A stretch of 64,000 nt of DNA from Dysgonomonas sp. ZJ279 (GCF_011039205.1 NZ_JAAKEL010000005.1:124001-188000), one strand, 5' to 3'; positions 40,942 to 50,523 are shown, counted from the first letter of the stretch. Notes: generated from the letters alone by a model not told the origin. Translations and numbers: made by a program.

Positions 40942-41880
40942 ATGTCAGAAGTAAAGCTATTCTACCATAAAGACAATGTTATACGGATGAGCCGTAGCAT
41001 TGAGTTTTTGAAAACTACACCTATCAAGAATTTCCTCTGGATCGACCTGAATAATGTCGATGAAGAAATAGAGTCGGAACTAGAGGATTATCTGAAAATA
41101 TATATACAGGAAGAAGAAGAGATGATCGAGATCGAGATGTCGTCTCGGTATATGGAAACAACAGATTCACTTGTTGTTAATCTGAATTTCTTACAAAATA
41201 ATTTTGAACGGGAGCCCGTTTCATTTATCCTTAAAAATAATATACTGATTACCGTTCGTAGCGAAGATCTAGTGTCTTTTCACGAAACGGTGAAGAAAAT
41301 GTCGGCCAGTCCGCGAAATTATCCGACAGGTTTCCATGTATTTGTTGCATTGCTCGAAACACGGGTAGAGATAGATGCCGATATGATCGAGCAAATGACG
41401 CAACGTATTACTGCATTGAGTAATAGCATTCAGGATGCGGACGAAGAGATCCTGATGGAGATTAAAGACTTACAGGAAAAAACGATGATGCTTCGCGAGA
41501 ACATTATCGATAAGCAACGCACTGTGTCGAGTATGCTGAAAAGTGAGATGATGCCAAGCGATTTGCACAGTAAGTTGACTATAATTGTGAAAGATATAAA
41601 TTCGCTAGTCGAGCATATCCGATTCAGCTTCGATAGGCTGGACTACTTACAAGATACATTCCTCGGTTTTGTTAATATCGAACAAAATAAGATTATTAAG
41701 ATGTTTACCGTTATCTCAGTGATATTTATGCCTCCTACGCTTATTGCGAGTGTATATGGTATGAATTTCGACGATATGCCCGAACTTCAGTGGGACTACG
41801 GTTATGAACTTTCAGTCGGATTAATGATCGTTTCGGTTGCAACTATTCTTATTTACTTCAAGCGAAAGAAGTGGCTGTGA
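40942..41880 (+). CDS. corA: CorA-family divalent metal transporter
   Basis: The 312-residue protein has a large N-terminal cytoplasmic domain with a long helix (about 150-250) and two C-terminal membrane segments. The selectivity motif Gly-Met-Asn (YGMNFDDMPEL) lies between them, and a basic tail (YFKRKKWL) ends the protein. CorA pentamers carry Mg2+ or Co2+. The N-terminal domain is variable in this family, so other divalent ions are possible. It follows rsmA. Confidence 0.92.
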   Translation: MSEVKLFYHKDNVIRMSRSIEFLKTTPIKNFLWIDLNNVDEEIESELEDYLKIYIQEEEEMIEIEMSSRYMETTDSLVVNLNFLQNNFEREPVSFILKNNILITVRSEDLVSFHETVKKMSASPRNYPTGFHVFVALLETRVEIDADMIEQMTQRITALSNSIQDADEEILMEIKDLQEKTMMLRENIIDKQRTVSSMLKSEMMPSDLHSKLTIIVKDINSLVEHIRFSFDRLDYLQDTFLGFVNIEQNKIIKMFTVISVIFMPPTLIASVYGMNFDDMPELQWDYGYELSVGLMIVSVATILIYFKRKKWL

Positions 41881-42063
41881 AGCTACCTCTTGTAAGCTGA
41901 ATAAATTGATATTCTATATTCAATTGTTAGTGAAAGAATTGCTGGTATTAAGAAGTCAGTCTCTAAAGTCCATGATCTTAAAGATTGCTAATCTATTCTT
42001 TTAAGGAAGGATAAATTCTTACCTTTAACTTAAATCATTTATTTACTTAAAATTAGAATTACC

Positions 42064-42627
42064 ATGTTTGATTTTCTCGAAACTTCACCCTGGTTATTAC
42101 CCTTTATTATATTTTTCGGTCGTATCTGCGATGTAACTTTAGGTACATTGCGTATCATTTTTGTATCGAAAGGAGAACGTTATAAAGCACCCATTGTCGG
42201 CTTTTTCGAAGTGTTTATCTGGGTAGTTGTCATATCGCAGGTTTTTGCAAATGCAAATGATCTAATAACTTATCTGGCTTATGCAGGAGGGTATGCAACG
42301 GGTAATTATGTAGGGATTCTGGTCGAAAATCGTATTGCTTTCGGTTATCAACTATTTCGTGTGTATACCAATAAGAATGGTAATGAACTGATTAAGCTCT
42401 TGAATCAAAGTGGTTTTGGTTCTACTTTTGTTCGTGGCGAAGGAGCCCGATCGGAAGTGCACATAGTAGAGACTGTTATCAGCCGTAAGTCGCAAAAAGC
42501 CGTAACAGGTATAATCGCGGCATTCGATCCCGAGGCGTTTTATCTGGTAGAAGATATCAGAACCAAGAAGAAGGGTATCTTTGCCTCTGCTACTCCCGCA
42601 GCGGGGCTATTTGGTATTCGTAAGTAA
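42064..42627 (+). CDS. DUF2179/UPF0316-family membrane protein
   Basis: The 187-residue protein has three N-terminal membrane segments (about 10-85) with FFGRICDVTLGTLRIIFVSK, a family hallmark, and GGYATGNYVGILVENRIAFG. A C-terminal cytosolic domain follows (about 100-187) with VHIVETVISRKSQKAV. The DUF2179-type C-terminal domain occurs in several membrane proteins of unknown role. No function is assigned. Confidence 0.85.
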   Translation: MFDFLETSPWLLPFIIFFGRICDVTLGTLRIIFVSKGERYKAPIVGFFEVFIWVVVISQVFANANDLITYLAYAGGYATGNYVGILVENRIAFGYQLFRVYTNKNGNELIKLLNQSGFGSTFVRGEGARSEVHIVETVISRKSQKAVTGIIAAFDPEAFYLVEDIRTKKKGIFASATPAAGLFGIRK

Positions 42628-42640
42628 AGTGATGTAAAAT

Positions 42641-42675
42641 TAAAAGGCTGTATTCTTTTGAAAATACAGCCTCCA
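42641..42675 (-). terminator. Terminator between convergent genes
   Basis: GGCTGTATT (42646-42654) pairs with AATACAGCC (42663-42671). The T run is best on the minus strand, ending the nitroreductase gene. Confidence 0.75.
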
Positions 42676-42697
42676 TTATAATTTCAGTAAAGATTTC

Positions 42698-43327
42698 TTA
42701 CTTTATCACTTCAAACAAATCCTTATTGTCTTTTCTTACTTTAGGTACATTATTCAACCAATCGTTAGCCTCGTCTTTATAACCCAGAGGTAATAATACA
42801 ACTGATGCCAAGCCTTTTTCGTGAAGATTGAGAACCTTGTTCAATGCTTCTTTACTAAAGCCTTCGATAGGTACAGAGTCTACTCTCTCGTTTGCAGCAG
42901 CAGTACAAGCTACACCAAGTGCAATATATACCTGACTAGCAAGCCAGTTTTCTGTATTGCTGTAGTTTTTCTCCATAAAGCCTTCGATTTTTTCTCTATA
43001 GTGATCGCACCATTCTTTACCCGGATTACGAACTTTTTCTATCAACGTAAAATATTCGTCCAGCGTTTTTTCTGTAATTTGAGTATATGTTGTAAACACA
43101 AGCAGATGAGAACATTCTTTCACCGGTTGTTGAGGGCAAGCCTCTGCCAGAATCTGTTCTTTCAACTGTTGATTTTCTATAACTAACACTTTGAATGCCT
43201 GCAATCCTAATGATGTAGGAGCGAGGTTTATAGCTTCTAAAATTCTGTCAATTTTCTCTTGAGGTACTTTTGTACCATTCATTCTCTTGCAGGCATGTCG
43301 CCATTTAAGATCTTCTATTAAACTCAT
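42698..43327 (-). CDS. NAD(P)H-dependent nitroreductase-family oxidoreductase
   Basis: The 209-residue flavoprotein has the N-terminal DLKWRHACKRMNGTKVPQEK with the FMN-binding basic residues and APTSLGLQAFKVLVIEN (about residues 36-52). A conserved pattern near the end is GLASVVLLPLGYKDEANDWL. The family reduces nitro-compounds, quinones or flavins. It is most like NfsB/DrgA-type proteins. The physiological substrate is unknown. Confidence 0.92.
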   Translation of the reverse strand: MSLIEDLKWRHACKRMNGTKVPQEKIDRILEAINLAPTSLGLQAFKVLVIENQQLKEQILAEACPQQPVKECSHLLVFTTYTQITEKTLDEYFTLIEKVRNPGKEWCDHYREKIEGFMEKNYSNTENWLASQVYIALGVACTAAANERVDSVPIEGFSKEALNKVLNLHEKGLASVVLLPLGYKDEANDWLNNVPKVRKDNKDLFEVIK

Positions 43328-43422
43328 TTTGTTTCCTTTTCTTTTTTTATTACTAGGGTACTTAACTTAATAAGCACGCGTTATATAAACACATGCTTAC
43401 TTAAAAAGTTCTTCTTTATGTA

Positions 43423-43941
43423 TTACTCTTCCTTAAACCAACCCGAATACATCAGGTAGTTTTTAGCAATCTTCTGGTTGATCTCTTTCGCCTGATCGGG
43501 ATCGACTTTCTTTACAAATTTAGCAGGAACACCGGCATATATGCTACCCGGTTCTACTTGTGTGCCACTCAGCACAACCGAACCCGCAGCCACGATAGCA
43601 CCTTCGCCTATCACAGCATAATCGAGTACCACCGAACCCATACCAATCAATGCACCGTTTTCTATCTTAGCACCGTGTATAACTACATTATGACCGATAG
43701 ATACATCGTCGCCGATCTCTACAGTCGACTTTTGGTATAAGGTATGCAGCACGCTGCCGTCTTGTACATTAACTCTGTTGCCGATACGTATCGAATTTAC
43801 ATCGCCACGCAGTACGGTGTTGAACCAGATGCTGCAATCTTCGCCAATGATAACATCGCCGATGATTGTTGCGTTTTCGGCTAAATATGTATTCTTACCT
43901 ATTTGAGGTGTGAAATCTCTAACTTCTTTAATTAGTGCCAT
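43423..43941 (-). CDS. Gamma-carbonic-anhydrase-family hexapeptide protein (YrdA/PaaY-like)
   Basis: The 172-residue left-handed beta helix has repeats around IGEDCSIWFNTVLRGDVNSI, IGNRVNVQDGSVLHTL and VSIGHNVVIHGAKIENGALI. Three conserved histidines of the metal site are present (VLHT, IGHN, VIHG). Relatives hydrate CO2 weakly or have lost activity. It overlaps the redoxin gene upstream by 14 bases and is the last gene of a four-gene operon. Confidence 0.92.
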   Translation of the reverse strand: MALIKEVRDFTPQIGKNTYLAENATIIGDVIIGEDCSIWFNTVLRGDVNSIRIGNRVNVQDGSVLHTLYQKSTVEIGDDVSIGHNVVIHGAKIENGALIGMGSVVLDYAVIGEGAIVAAGSVVLSGTQVEPGSIYAGVPAKFVKKVDPDQAKEINQKIAKNYLMYSGWFKEE

Positions 43942-45355
43942 TTTTACTATCTATATAATATTCAAAAAACTTTGCTAAATTCTTCTCGTCTATTTTCTTA
44001 GCTATTATTGTTTTGTTTTTGTCCAGTACAAATATGGATGGTACACCGCTGGTGTCGTAATACATCCAGTATTGCGATGTGAAATCAGGGTCACTTACAT
44101 TTATCCAATCCGACAGATTATTTTTTTCTATGAAGCTTGCCCATTCTTCTTTGTCGTTATTAATCGATATTGCTACTACTTTCATCTTTTTATCTTTGTA
44201 CTTAGCGAATATCTGATCGTGAATTATAGGTGTTTCCTGTTTGCAATGGCTACATGTAGGATCGTAAAAATAGAGTATAAGATATTCTGCGTCGATAGTA
44301 TCGGTGTCGATCATTTTGCCGTTTATATCGATCAATTTCAATCCTTTTCCCTGCATTCCGATACGGTTGTGCCGGATTTTTTCATACCCGCTTCTCATTT
44401 CGATCAATTGAGTACTGTCTATCCAAGTAATATTTTTGTCGAATATGTAATCTTCAGCCAGCTTAGCCCATACATTTTCCCTGCCCATTATCGGACTGGT
44501 AATTGATTGATTTGCCAATCGGGATAACATTTCTTTGAATGTGTATTCATTACCTTGTGTTTTGCCTACCAATCGACTCGAAGCTATAGCAATAGAGTCG
44601 GGGATGGGTTCTACCCATTGTTCCATATAATTATCGAGGTAGGTAGTAAAGTAATTCGTATTCCAGATTCGTGGATCTTCGAGATCAATATTATCGAAGA
44701 AGTGATCTTTTATAAACTGTCTGTTAGCTCTATATTCATCTTCATTCTGAGGTGTGGTATAGAGGGGTGTAATCGGCTCCATTCCTTTAAGGAAAGAAGC
44801 AAACCAGCTACCCTTATTTTTATCGGTCATCGATTTAATATAAGCCTGAATATTTGAATCTATTGTTTGTATCTTTTTCTCCAAGCTTGTACGTTGTTGT
44901 GCCGATATGGTTTCGTTTTCCAGTTTCTCCTCTAAAGCTTCTTTCTCTTTTCGGCTGTCATCCAACTTTGCAAGATACTGCCATAAGAGTTCCGTATCTC
45001 TGCTTCCTCTTACAGTACATGCTTTGAAGTTGCCTTCTTCGATGTGCAACTTTATATTGTCTTGCGTATCACCTATCAGCAAATCTAGTTGTATGTCAGG
45101 CTTGATATATACCAGATATTGCCCTTCGCTCAGTTTCTGATCCGAAGACAAAACTCCTTTCCCTTCGTTCGACAATTGGACAGAATCTTGTGCATAGCTA
45201 TCCCCGTTCCAATATCTGACAAGATAGGTCACCTTGTCTTTCTTTTGAGGAGCATCGATCTCGATGCGGTATCTGTCTTTTTTCGTACTTGTGCTTTGTG
45301 CTCCAATATTTATACAAAGAAGCAGTAGTAATAAAGTGAGAAATTTAGATTTCAT
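43928..45355 (-). CDS. Secreted TlpA-family thiol-disulfide protein (DUF5106-like + redoxin)
   Basis: The 475-residue protein has a signal peptide (SKFLTLLLLLLCINIGAQ) with no lipobox. The N-terminal half (about 25-330) contains a coiled-coil stretch (about 130-170) and a DUF5106-like helical region. The redoxin domain (about 335-470) has DPTCSHCKQETP with Cys368 and Cys371, an unusual CSHC pair. It would act on disulfides outside the cytoplasm. It overlaps the aminopeptidase gene upstream by 11 bases and the carbonic-anhydrase-like gene downstream by 14. Confidence 0.88.
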   Translation of the reverse strand: MKSKFLTLLLLLLCINIGAQSTSTKKDRYRIEIDAPQKKDKVTYLVRYWNGDSYAQDSVQLSNEGKGVLSSDQKLSEGQYLVYIKPDIQLDLLIGDTQDNIKLHIEEGNFKACTVRGSRDTELLWQYLAKLDDSRKEKEALEEKLENETISAQQRTSLEKKIQTIDSNIQAYIKSMTDKNKGSWFASFLKGMEPITPLYTTPQNEDEYRANRQFIKDHFFDNIDLEDPRIWNTNYFTTYLDNYMEQWVEPIPDSIAIASSRLVGKTQGNEYTFKEMLSRLANQSITSPIMGRENVWAKLAEDYIFDKNITWIDSTQLIEMRSGYEKIRHNRIGMQGKGLKLIDINGKMIDTDTIDAEYLILYFYDPTCSHCKQETPIIHDQIFAKYKDKKMKVVAISINNDKEEWASFIEKNNLSDWINVSDPDFTSQYWMYYDTSGVPSIFVLDKNKTIIAKKIDEKNLAKFFEYYIDSKNGTN

Positions 45356-47123
45356 TCGTCTTTTCTTTTAACCATTGCTTTTCATCTTCGTTCAACAGTG
45401 GAGAAAGACGATCGTAAACGTATTTCTGATATTCGTTGAACCAAGTGATTTCTGTTTGTGTTAGCATTTCTTTTATTATCGGCGTTGTATCTATAGGGCA
45501 AAGAGTCAATGTCTCGAACGAATAGAAATCGCCAAACTCAGTTGTCATTTCATGTCGAGTCAATATGAGATTCTCGATACGGATTCCATACTTTCCTGCC
45601 CGATAAAGTCCCGGTTCGTTAGATGTAACCATTCCCGGCTGCAAGGTAGTCGGGTTCTCATTCATGCGGATGTTTTGAGGGCCTTCGTGTACATTCAGAA
45701 AATGTCCGATGCCGTGTCCTGTACCATGAAGATAATTTAGTCCGTTATCCCAAAGGGTTTTGCGGGCAAGTATATCTATCTGGCTGCCACGTGTTCCTTG
45801 CGGATAAATAACTGTCGCAATACCGATATGCCCTTTCAGCACCATCGTGTAGTCTTTCTTCATCTGTTCGGTAAGCGGACCAACTGCGACAGTACGTGTA
45901 ATATCGGTTGTCCCGTCAAAATATTGTGCCCCCGAATCGATAAGCATAAAACCATCGGGTTTCACATCTGCCGAACTTTCGGGTGTTACATGATAGTGTA
46001 CAATAGCCCCATTTGGTCCATATCCGGCAATGGTGTCGAAGCTTTCTCCTACATAATCGGTTTGCTGGCTTCTGTATTCAACCAGTTTTTCGGTGATAAG
46101 CATTTCCGTTACTTCTCCTTTTGGCACAGCCTTTTCGAGCCACATAAGGAATTTTACAAGAGCAACACCATCGCGTTGCATTGCATTCTGAAAACCCTCT
46201 ATTTCTGTCTCGTTCTTGATGCTTTTCATCAGGTCGGCAGGAGAGGGGATATCTACAATGCGGCATTGCTTAGGTATCGTATTATATAGGTTGAAAGTGA
46301 TCTTGTTGCTATCTAGGCATACGGATGTATCCAGTTTAGCTACAAAGTCGTATATCTTCGTATATTCGGCAATTATAACACCTTCGCTTTGCAGGTATTT
46401 GGCTATTTCGGGTGATAGTTTCTTCGGGTCTATAAATAGTACTGTTTCTTCTTTCGATACAAATGCATAACTCACTGCTACCGGATTGCATTTTACATCG
46501 TTACCTCTGATGTTGAATATCCATGCAATAGTGTCGAGTGATGCTACAAGTAACGATTTTGCACCGGTTTTTTCCAGGCTGTCGCATATACGCGCGATCT
46601 TTTTGCGAGCAGGTTCGCCTGCATATTTTTCGGGTAGAACAAATATCGGATTTTGTGGTATATGCGCTCTGTCGTGCCATATTTCGGCAAATGGATCGTA
46701 ATCGTTGATGAGGTGCAACCCCTTCATGTTTAGTTTATGTATTAGCGAGAATGCATCTTTCGCTGCATATACACCGCCATCTATACCTACATATTCGCCT
46801 TCACCCAATTCGTCGGTAAGCCATTCATCTATGCTCGGTGTAGAGGGTAAACCTTCTTTTTGCAGAAGATATGAGGTTCCTCTCAATTGGTCTGCAGCTT
46901 GTAGAAAATAACGGGAGTCTGTCCACAATGCAGCTTTCTCGCGTGTTACGACTACCGAACCGGCGGAACCGGTAAAGCCACTGATCCATTCTCTCGATGC
47001 CCAATGAGGAGCAGGATATTCGCTCAGGTGTGCATCGGTAGTTGGTATCACAAAGGCGTGTAAGCCTTTTTCTTCCATAAACTTGCGCAGTGCACCAAGT
47101 CTATGTTCTATTATATTACTCAT
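45345..47123 (-). CDS. Xaa-Pro aminopeptidase (M24B)
   Basis: The 592-residue enzyme removes N-terminal residues before proline. It has two creatinase-type N-terminal domains and a C-terminal pita-bread domain with the metal ligands in LIDSGAQYFDGTTDITRTVA, LHGTGHGIGHFLNVHEG and SNEPGLYRAGKYGIRIENL. The length matches the eukaryotic-like three-domain form (about 600 residues), which probably acts as a dimer. It follows a bactofilin gene by 46 bases. Confidence 0.95.
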   Translation of the reverse strand: MSNIIEHRLGALRKFMEEKGLHAFVIPTTDAHLSEYPAPHWASREWISGFTGSAGSVVVTREKAALWTDSRYFLQAADQLRGTSYLLQKEGLPSTPSIDEWLTDELGEGEYVGIDGGVYAAKDAFSLIHKLNMKGLHLINDYDPFAEIWHDRAHIPQNPIFVLPEKYAGEPARKKIARICDSLEKTGAKSLLVASLDTIAWIFNIRGNDVKCNPVAVSYAFVSKEETVLFIDPKKLSPEIAKYLQSEGVIIAEYTKIYDFVAKLDTSVCLDSNKITFNLYNTIPKQCRIVDIPSPADLMKSIKNETEIEGFQNAMQRDGVALVKFLMWLEKAVPKGEVTEMLITEKLVEYRSQQTDYVGESFDTIAGYGPNGAIVHYHVTPESSADVKPDGFMLIDSGAQYFDGTTDITRTVAVGPLTEQMKKDYTMVLKGHIGIATVIYPQGTRGSQIDILARKTLWDNGLNYLHGTGHGIGHFLNVHEGPQNIRMNENPTTLQPGMVTSNEPGLYRAGKYGIRIENLILTRHEMTTEFGDFYSFETLTLCPIDTTPIIKEMLTQTEITWFNEYQKYVYDRLSPLLNEDEKQWLKEKTNEI

Positions 47124-47169
47124 AATTCTGTATATTTTATAACAATATATGATTTTACATATTGTTCTT

Positions 47170-47517
47170 TTATTCTGTTAGCATAGAGCAAGTTCCCGAA
47201 AATATAGCACCGGGTTCTATCTCGATTGTTTGAGATTTTATTTCTCCGTTGAGATTAGCCGACGCTCTAAGTATAATATTGTTCGTACAACAAATATTAC
47301 CTGTCACTTTGCCCATCATTTCTATATTCGTACATTCTATATTTCCTGTTATAGAACTTTGTGCTCCTATTATTATTTTCCCTTTACAGGTGATATCGCC
47401 TTCTATTGTACCATCGATACGGAAATCTTCTTCGGCGCATATATCTCCTTTTATAACAGTGCCTGTAGCAAGCACATTATGAGTGCCTGATGTTGTAATG
47501 ATTTCATTTTTAGCCAT
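47170..47517 (-). CDS. Bactofilin-family cytoskeletal protein
   Basis: The 115-residue protein is a right-handed beta helix: GTVIKGDICAEEDFRIDGTI, EGDITCKGKIIIGAQSSITG, NIECTNIEMMGKVTGNICCT and NLNGEIKSQTIEIEPGAIFS. Bactofilins form filaments that position cell-wall enzymes. Starting at MAKNEI gives a normal N-terminal tail; an upstream start adds 30 residues that overlap the promoter box TAAATTTG (minus strand, 47605-47612). The cysteines in the repeats are unusual but seen in related proteins. Confidence 0.9.
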   Translation of the reverse strand: MAKNEIITTSGTHNVLATGTVIKGDICAEEDFRIDGTIEGDITCKGKIIIGAQSSITGNIECTNIEMMGKVTGNICCTNNIILRASANLNGEIKSQTIEIEPGAIFSGTCSMLTE

Positions 47518-47604
47518 ATATTCGTATTTTAATAAGTAGGTAAAGTGTAATATTAAATGTTGTGTCGTATAGTTCAGGTCTTTGAACTCAAAATATTTGA
47601 CGAG

Positions 47605-47612
47605 CAAATTTA
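47605..47612 (-). promoter_or_regulatory. -7 promoter box (TAAATTTG) for the bactofilin operon
   Basis: This TAnnTTTG match on the minus strand lies 87 bases before the chosen bactofilin start. Confidence 0.5.
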
Positions 47613-47715
47613 ACTAAAAAACTCGAAGTAGTTTAAATCTCTCTATTGATTTAAGAGTTTATAAGAAATGGGTAACTTGCCTTAAGAAAAACAAAGAGAT
47701 ACTTGTTGTTTTTTC

Positions 47716-47723
47716 TACCTTTG
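47716..47723 (+). promoter_or_regulatory. -7 promoter box (TACCTTTG) for folB
   Basis: This TAnnTTTG match lies 15 bases before the folB ATG, so the 5' UTR would be very short. Confidence 0.65.
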
Positions 47724-47738
47724 TCGTGTAATTAAAAT

Positions 47739-48101
47739 ATGAATCAAGTGAAAAGTTATATCTTACTCGAAAATGTTACCATCTATGCCAATCATGGCGT
47801 TTTTGAACAGGAAACGAAGGTTGGAAATATTTTTGTAATAAATTTAAAAATAGAAGTTGATCTGTTAAAATCCTGTGAATCTGATGACTTAACTGATACT
47901 GTTAGCTATGCGGATGTATTTGAAATAGTGAAAAATGAGATGAAAACGCCATCTAAGTTGCTCGAGCATGCAGCGTATCGCATAATTAAGCGTCTTAAAG
48001 ATAAATATGCTCAAATAAATACTATCGAGTTAAAACTGTCGAAACGTAACCCACCGTTAGGAGGTCAGGTAGATTATGCAAGTGTCCTTTTAATAGATTG
48101 A
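47739..48101 (+). CDS. folB: Dihydroneopterin aldolase
   Basis: The 120-residue enzyme cleaves dihydroneopterin to 6-hydroxymethyl-dihydropterin in folate synthesis. It has ILLENVTIYANHGVFEQETK at the N-terminus with the conserved Glu in GVFEQE, VSYADVFEIVKNEM and the C-terminal IELKLSKRNPPLGGQVDYAS with the catalytic Lys. The stop lies four bases before the next start, so it is translated with the RNA methyltransferase gene. Confidence 0.94.
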   Translation: MNQVKSYILLENVTIYANHGVFEQETKVGNIFVINLKIEVDLLKSCESDDLTDTVSYADVFEIVKNEMKTPSKLLEHAAYRIIKRLKDKYAQINTIELKLSKRNPPLGGQVDYASVLLID

Positions 48102-48105
48102 CTCG

Positions 48106-48633
48106 ATGAAGGTAAAGAAAATAACAGAATTAGATAGAATCTCTATAAATGAGTTTAAATTGGCAAACAAGATACCACTTGTAGTTGTTTTAGATAATGT
48201 TAGAAGCCTGAATAATATTGGTTCTATATTCCGCTCGTCGGATGCGTTTCTTGTTCAATCGATCTATTTGTGTGGCATAACAGCCACGCCGCCAAGTGTG
48301 GAAATACACAAGACTGCATTAGGCGCAGAAGATTCGGTGGATTGGCTTTATTTCGAGAAGACGGAGCAGGCTATCGAGCGGTTGAATGAGATGGGTTTTA
48401 CAATTTGTGCGATAGAACAAGCCCGAAACAGTATTATGCTTGATGATTTGCAATTAGATAAGAGTAAAAAATATGCAATCGTTTTAGGTAATGAAGTGAA
48501 AGGTGTACAGCAAGAGGTCGTTGATTTATGTCATTCGTGTATCGAAATTCCACAATTTGGAACAAAACATTCGCTAAATGTCTCAGTAGCAGGAGGTGTT
48601 GTTATTTGGGAATTTTCGAAACAATTACGATGA
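48106..48633 (+). CDS. SpoU/TrmH-family RNA 2'-O-methyltransferase
   Basis: The 175-residue SPOUT protein has motif 1 in VLDNVRSLNNIGSIFRSSDA (about residues 29-48), motif 2 in IVLGNEVKGVQQEVVDL and motif 3 in IEIPQFGTKHSLNVSVAGGV. It would use SAM to methylate a ribose in tRNA or rRNA. It is the short form without an extra RNA-binding domain. The target is not predictable. Confidence 0.92.
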   Translation: MKVKKITELDRISINEFKLANKIPLVVVLDNVRSLNNIGSIFRSSDAFLVQSIYLCGITATPPSVEIHKTALGAEDSVDWLYFEKTEQAIERLNEMGFTICAIEQARNSIMLDDLQLDKSKKYAIVLGNEVKGVQQEVVDLCHSCIEIPQFGTKHSLNVSVAGGVVIWEFSKQLR

Positions 48634-48693
48634 TAAATTCAGATTTTTTATTAGATTTGTAACTATAGGTTAACTAATTAAAACGGCAATAGC

Positions 48694-50214
48694 ATGATTA
48701 CAGAGCAAGATAAAGCCCTCTTGGCTAAAAAAGGAATAACAGAAGACGAACTTCAAAAACAATTGGATTGTTTTCGTAAAGGATTTCCATATCTGGAACT
48801 GGCTTCTGCAGCGTCGACACAAAAAGGTATTTTGGTTGTTGATGGCAAAGAACAAGTATATTTGGATGCGTGGAATAATTACTTATCGTCTAATAAAAAG
48901 ATTGTGAAATTTGTTCCGGCATCTGGTGCTGCCAGCCGCATGTTTAAAGATTTGTTTGAATTTCTTGACGCTCCTTATGATATACCGACTACACCATTCG
49001 AAGATAAGTTTTTCGATGAGTTAAGTCAGTTTGCCTTTTATGAAGACCTGGATGAAGCTTGCTTAAAACATTCACATAAAAATATAGAACACCTGCTAAA
49101 GGAGGGGAAATATAAAAGTATAGTAGGGAATTTAATAGAACCCTACGGTCTTAAATACGGCGATCTGCCTAAAGGATTATTGAAATTTCATCGTTATGAT
49201 GGTTTCTCCCGTACGCCGGTCGAAGAACATCTGAAAGAAGGTTATCTATATGCGTGCAATAGTAAAGGTGAAGTTAATGTGCATTTTACTGTATCGCCCG
49301 AACATCGCAAGGAGTTTCAAAAACTGATCAATGATAAGATACCATCGGTAGAAGCTGAGCTGAAGGTTGCTTACGATGTTACTTTCAGTGAACAGAAATC
49401 AAGTACAGATACTGTAGCTGCAGATTCTAATAATGAACCATTCAGAGAAAATGGCGAATTGCTTTTCCGCCCGGGTGGGCATGGAGCTTTGATCGAAAAT
49501 CTGAACGATTTGAATGCGGATATAGTCTTTATTAAGAATATAGATAATACAGTGCCTGATAAGTTTAAAGAAACAGAGACAAAATATAAAAAGATACTTG
49601 CAGGAGTGTTGGTATCTACACAAAAGAAAATATTTGAGTATCTGAAATTGCTCGATAGTGGTCGATATACTCACGATGAGTTGCTCGAAATTCTGCATTT
49701 CCTGCAAAATGTTCTCAATATTAAAAACCCTGAAACCAAGCTACTCGAAGATGCTGAGCTGGTTTTATATCTTAAGCGTAAGCTCGATCGTCCCAGCCGT
49801 GTATGCGGTATGGTGAAAAATGTGGGAGAGCCCGGTGGCGGTCCGTTTTTGGCAGAAAATTCGGATGGTACTATTTCTCCGCAAATACTGGAAAGCTCGC
49901 AAATAGATATGGATGATCCGACTAAGAAAAGAATGTTCAGTGAGGGTACGCATTTCAATCCGGTTGACTTGGTGTGCGGTATAAAAGATTATCGTGGGCG
50001 GACATTCAATCTTAAAGATTTTGTAGATGAGAATACTGGTTTTATCTCTATAAAGTCGAAGAATGGCAAGAAGCTCAAAGCACTCGAATTACCCGGCTTG
50101 TGGAATGGGGCAATGTCTGACTGGAACACTATATTTGTAGAGGTGCCGATTGAAACATTTAATCCGGTAAAAACAATAAACGATTTGCTTCGGAAGCATC
50201 ATCTGAATGTGTGA
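48694..50214 (+). CDS. DUF4301-family protein
   Basis: The 506-residue protein appears cytosolic with no signal peptide. It contains KIVKFVPASGAASRMFKDLF (about residues 69-88), FRPGGHGALIENLNDLNADI and GMVKNVGEPGGGPFLAENSD, with Gly-rich loops that resemble nucleotidyl- or sugar-phosphate-binding sites. I recognise it as the DUF4301 family, widespread in Bacteroidota; its function is unknown to me. It follows the SpoU gene by 60 bases. Confidence 0.85.
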   Translation: MITEQDKALLAKKGITEDELQKQLDCFRKGFPYLELASAASTQKGILVVDGKEQVYLDAWNNYLSSNKKIVKFVPASGAASRMFKDLFEFLDAPYDIPTTPFEDKFFDELSQFAFYEDLDEACLKHSHKNIEHLLKEGKYKSIVGNLIEPYGLKYGDLPKGLLKFHRYDGFSRTPVEEHLKEGYLYACNSKGEVNVHFTVSPEHRKEFQKLINDKIPSVEAELKVAYDVTFSEQKSSTDTVAADSNNEPFRENGELLFRPGGHGALIENLNDLNADIVFIKNIDNTVPDKFKETETKYKKILAGVLVSTQKKIFEYLKLLDSGRYTHDELLEILHFLQNVLNIKNPETKLLEDAELVLYLKRKLDRPSRVCGMVKNVGEPGGGPFLAENSDGTISPQILESSQIDMDDPTKKRMFSEGTHFNPVDLVCGIKDYRGRTFNLKDFVDENTGFISIKSKNGKKLKALELPGLWNGAMSDWNTIFVEVPIETFNPVKTINDLLRKHHLNV

Positions 50215-50387
50215 TTTTAAATCATTTTATTCATTTTGCTGTTATTATTTGCCCTCTGCAGATGTGATGAAATATTAAGAATAACTAAAAGAATAATAAA
50301 TTATTAATCATTTAATATTAGGCATTTAACCTATGTTATTTTATAGAAGAAAAAATGGTGTTTTATTGTAATGTTGAAAAAAAGAAC

Positions 50388-50395
50388 TATATTTG
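50388..50395 (+). promoter_or_regulatory. Promoter (-7 TATATTTG) of the surface-protein operon
   Basis: This exact TAnnTTTG match has ATTG ending at 50368, 19 bases upstream, as the -33 element. The transcript would start near 50402 and carry a 5' UTR of about 120 bases. Confidence 0.65.
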
Positions 50396-50410
50396 CATAA
50401 TATTCTGAGG

Positions 50411-50459
50411 ATGCGACCGACTGATTGTGTATCGAGGGCTGTAATACCCTGTGTCGCAT
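50411..50459 (+). promoter_or_regulatory. Two-level hairpin in the 5' UTR of the surface-protein gene
   Basis: ATGCGAC (50411-50417) pairs with GTCGCAT (50453-50459), and AGGG (50435-50438) pairs with CCCT (50447-50450) inside it. It lies within the first 60 bases of the predicted transcript. No known riboswitch class was recognised. It could stabilise the mRNA or regulate translation. Confidence 0.5.
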
Positions 50460-50523
50460 ATAGTTTTAAAACTATATTTATGTTACCGACTTTATTTAAA
50501 CTACTTTATTTATAGAACTGCAT

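Noticed and set aside
42064-42627. Mg2+-sensing riboswitch near corA
   Set aside because: No M-box-like structure could be recognised upstream of corA, which is 22 bases after rsmA, or in 41881-42063.
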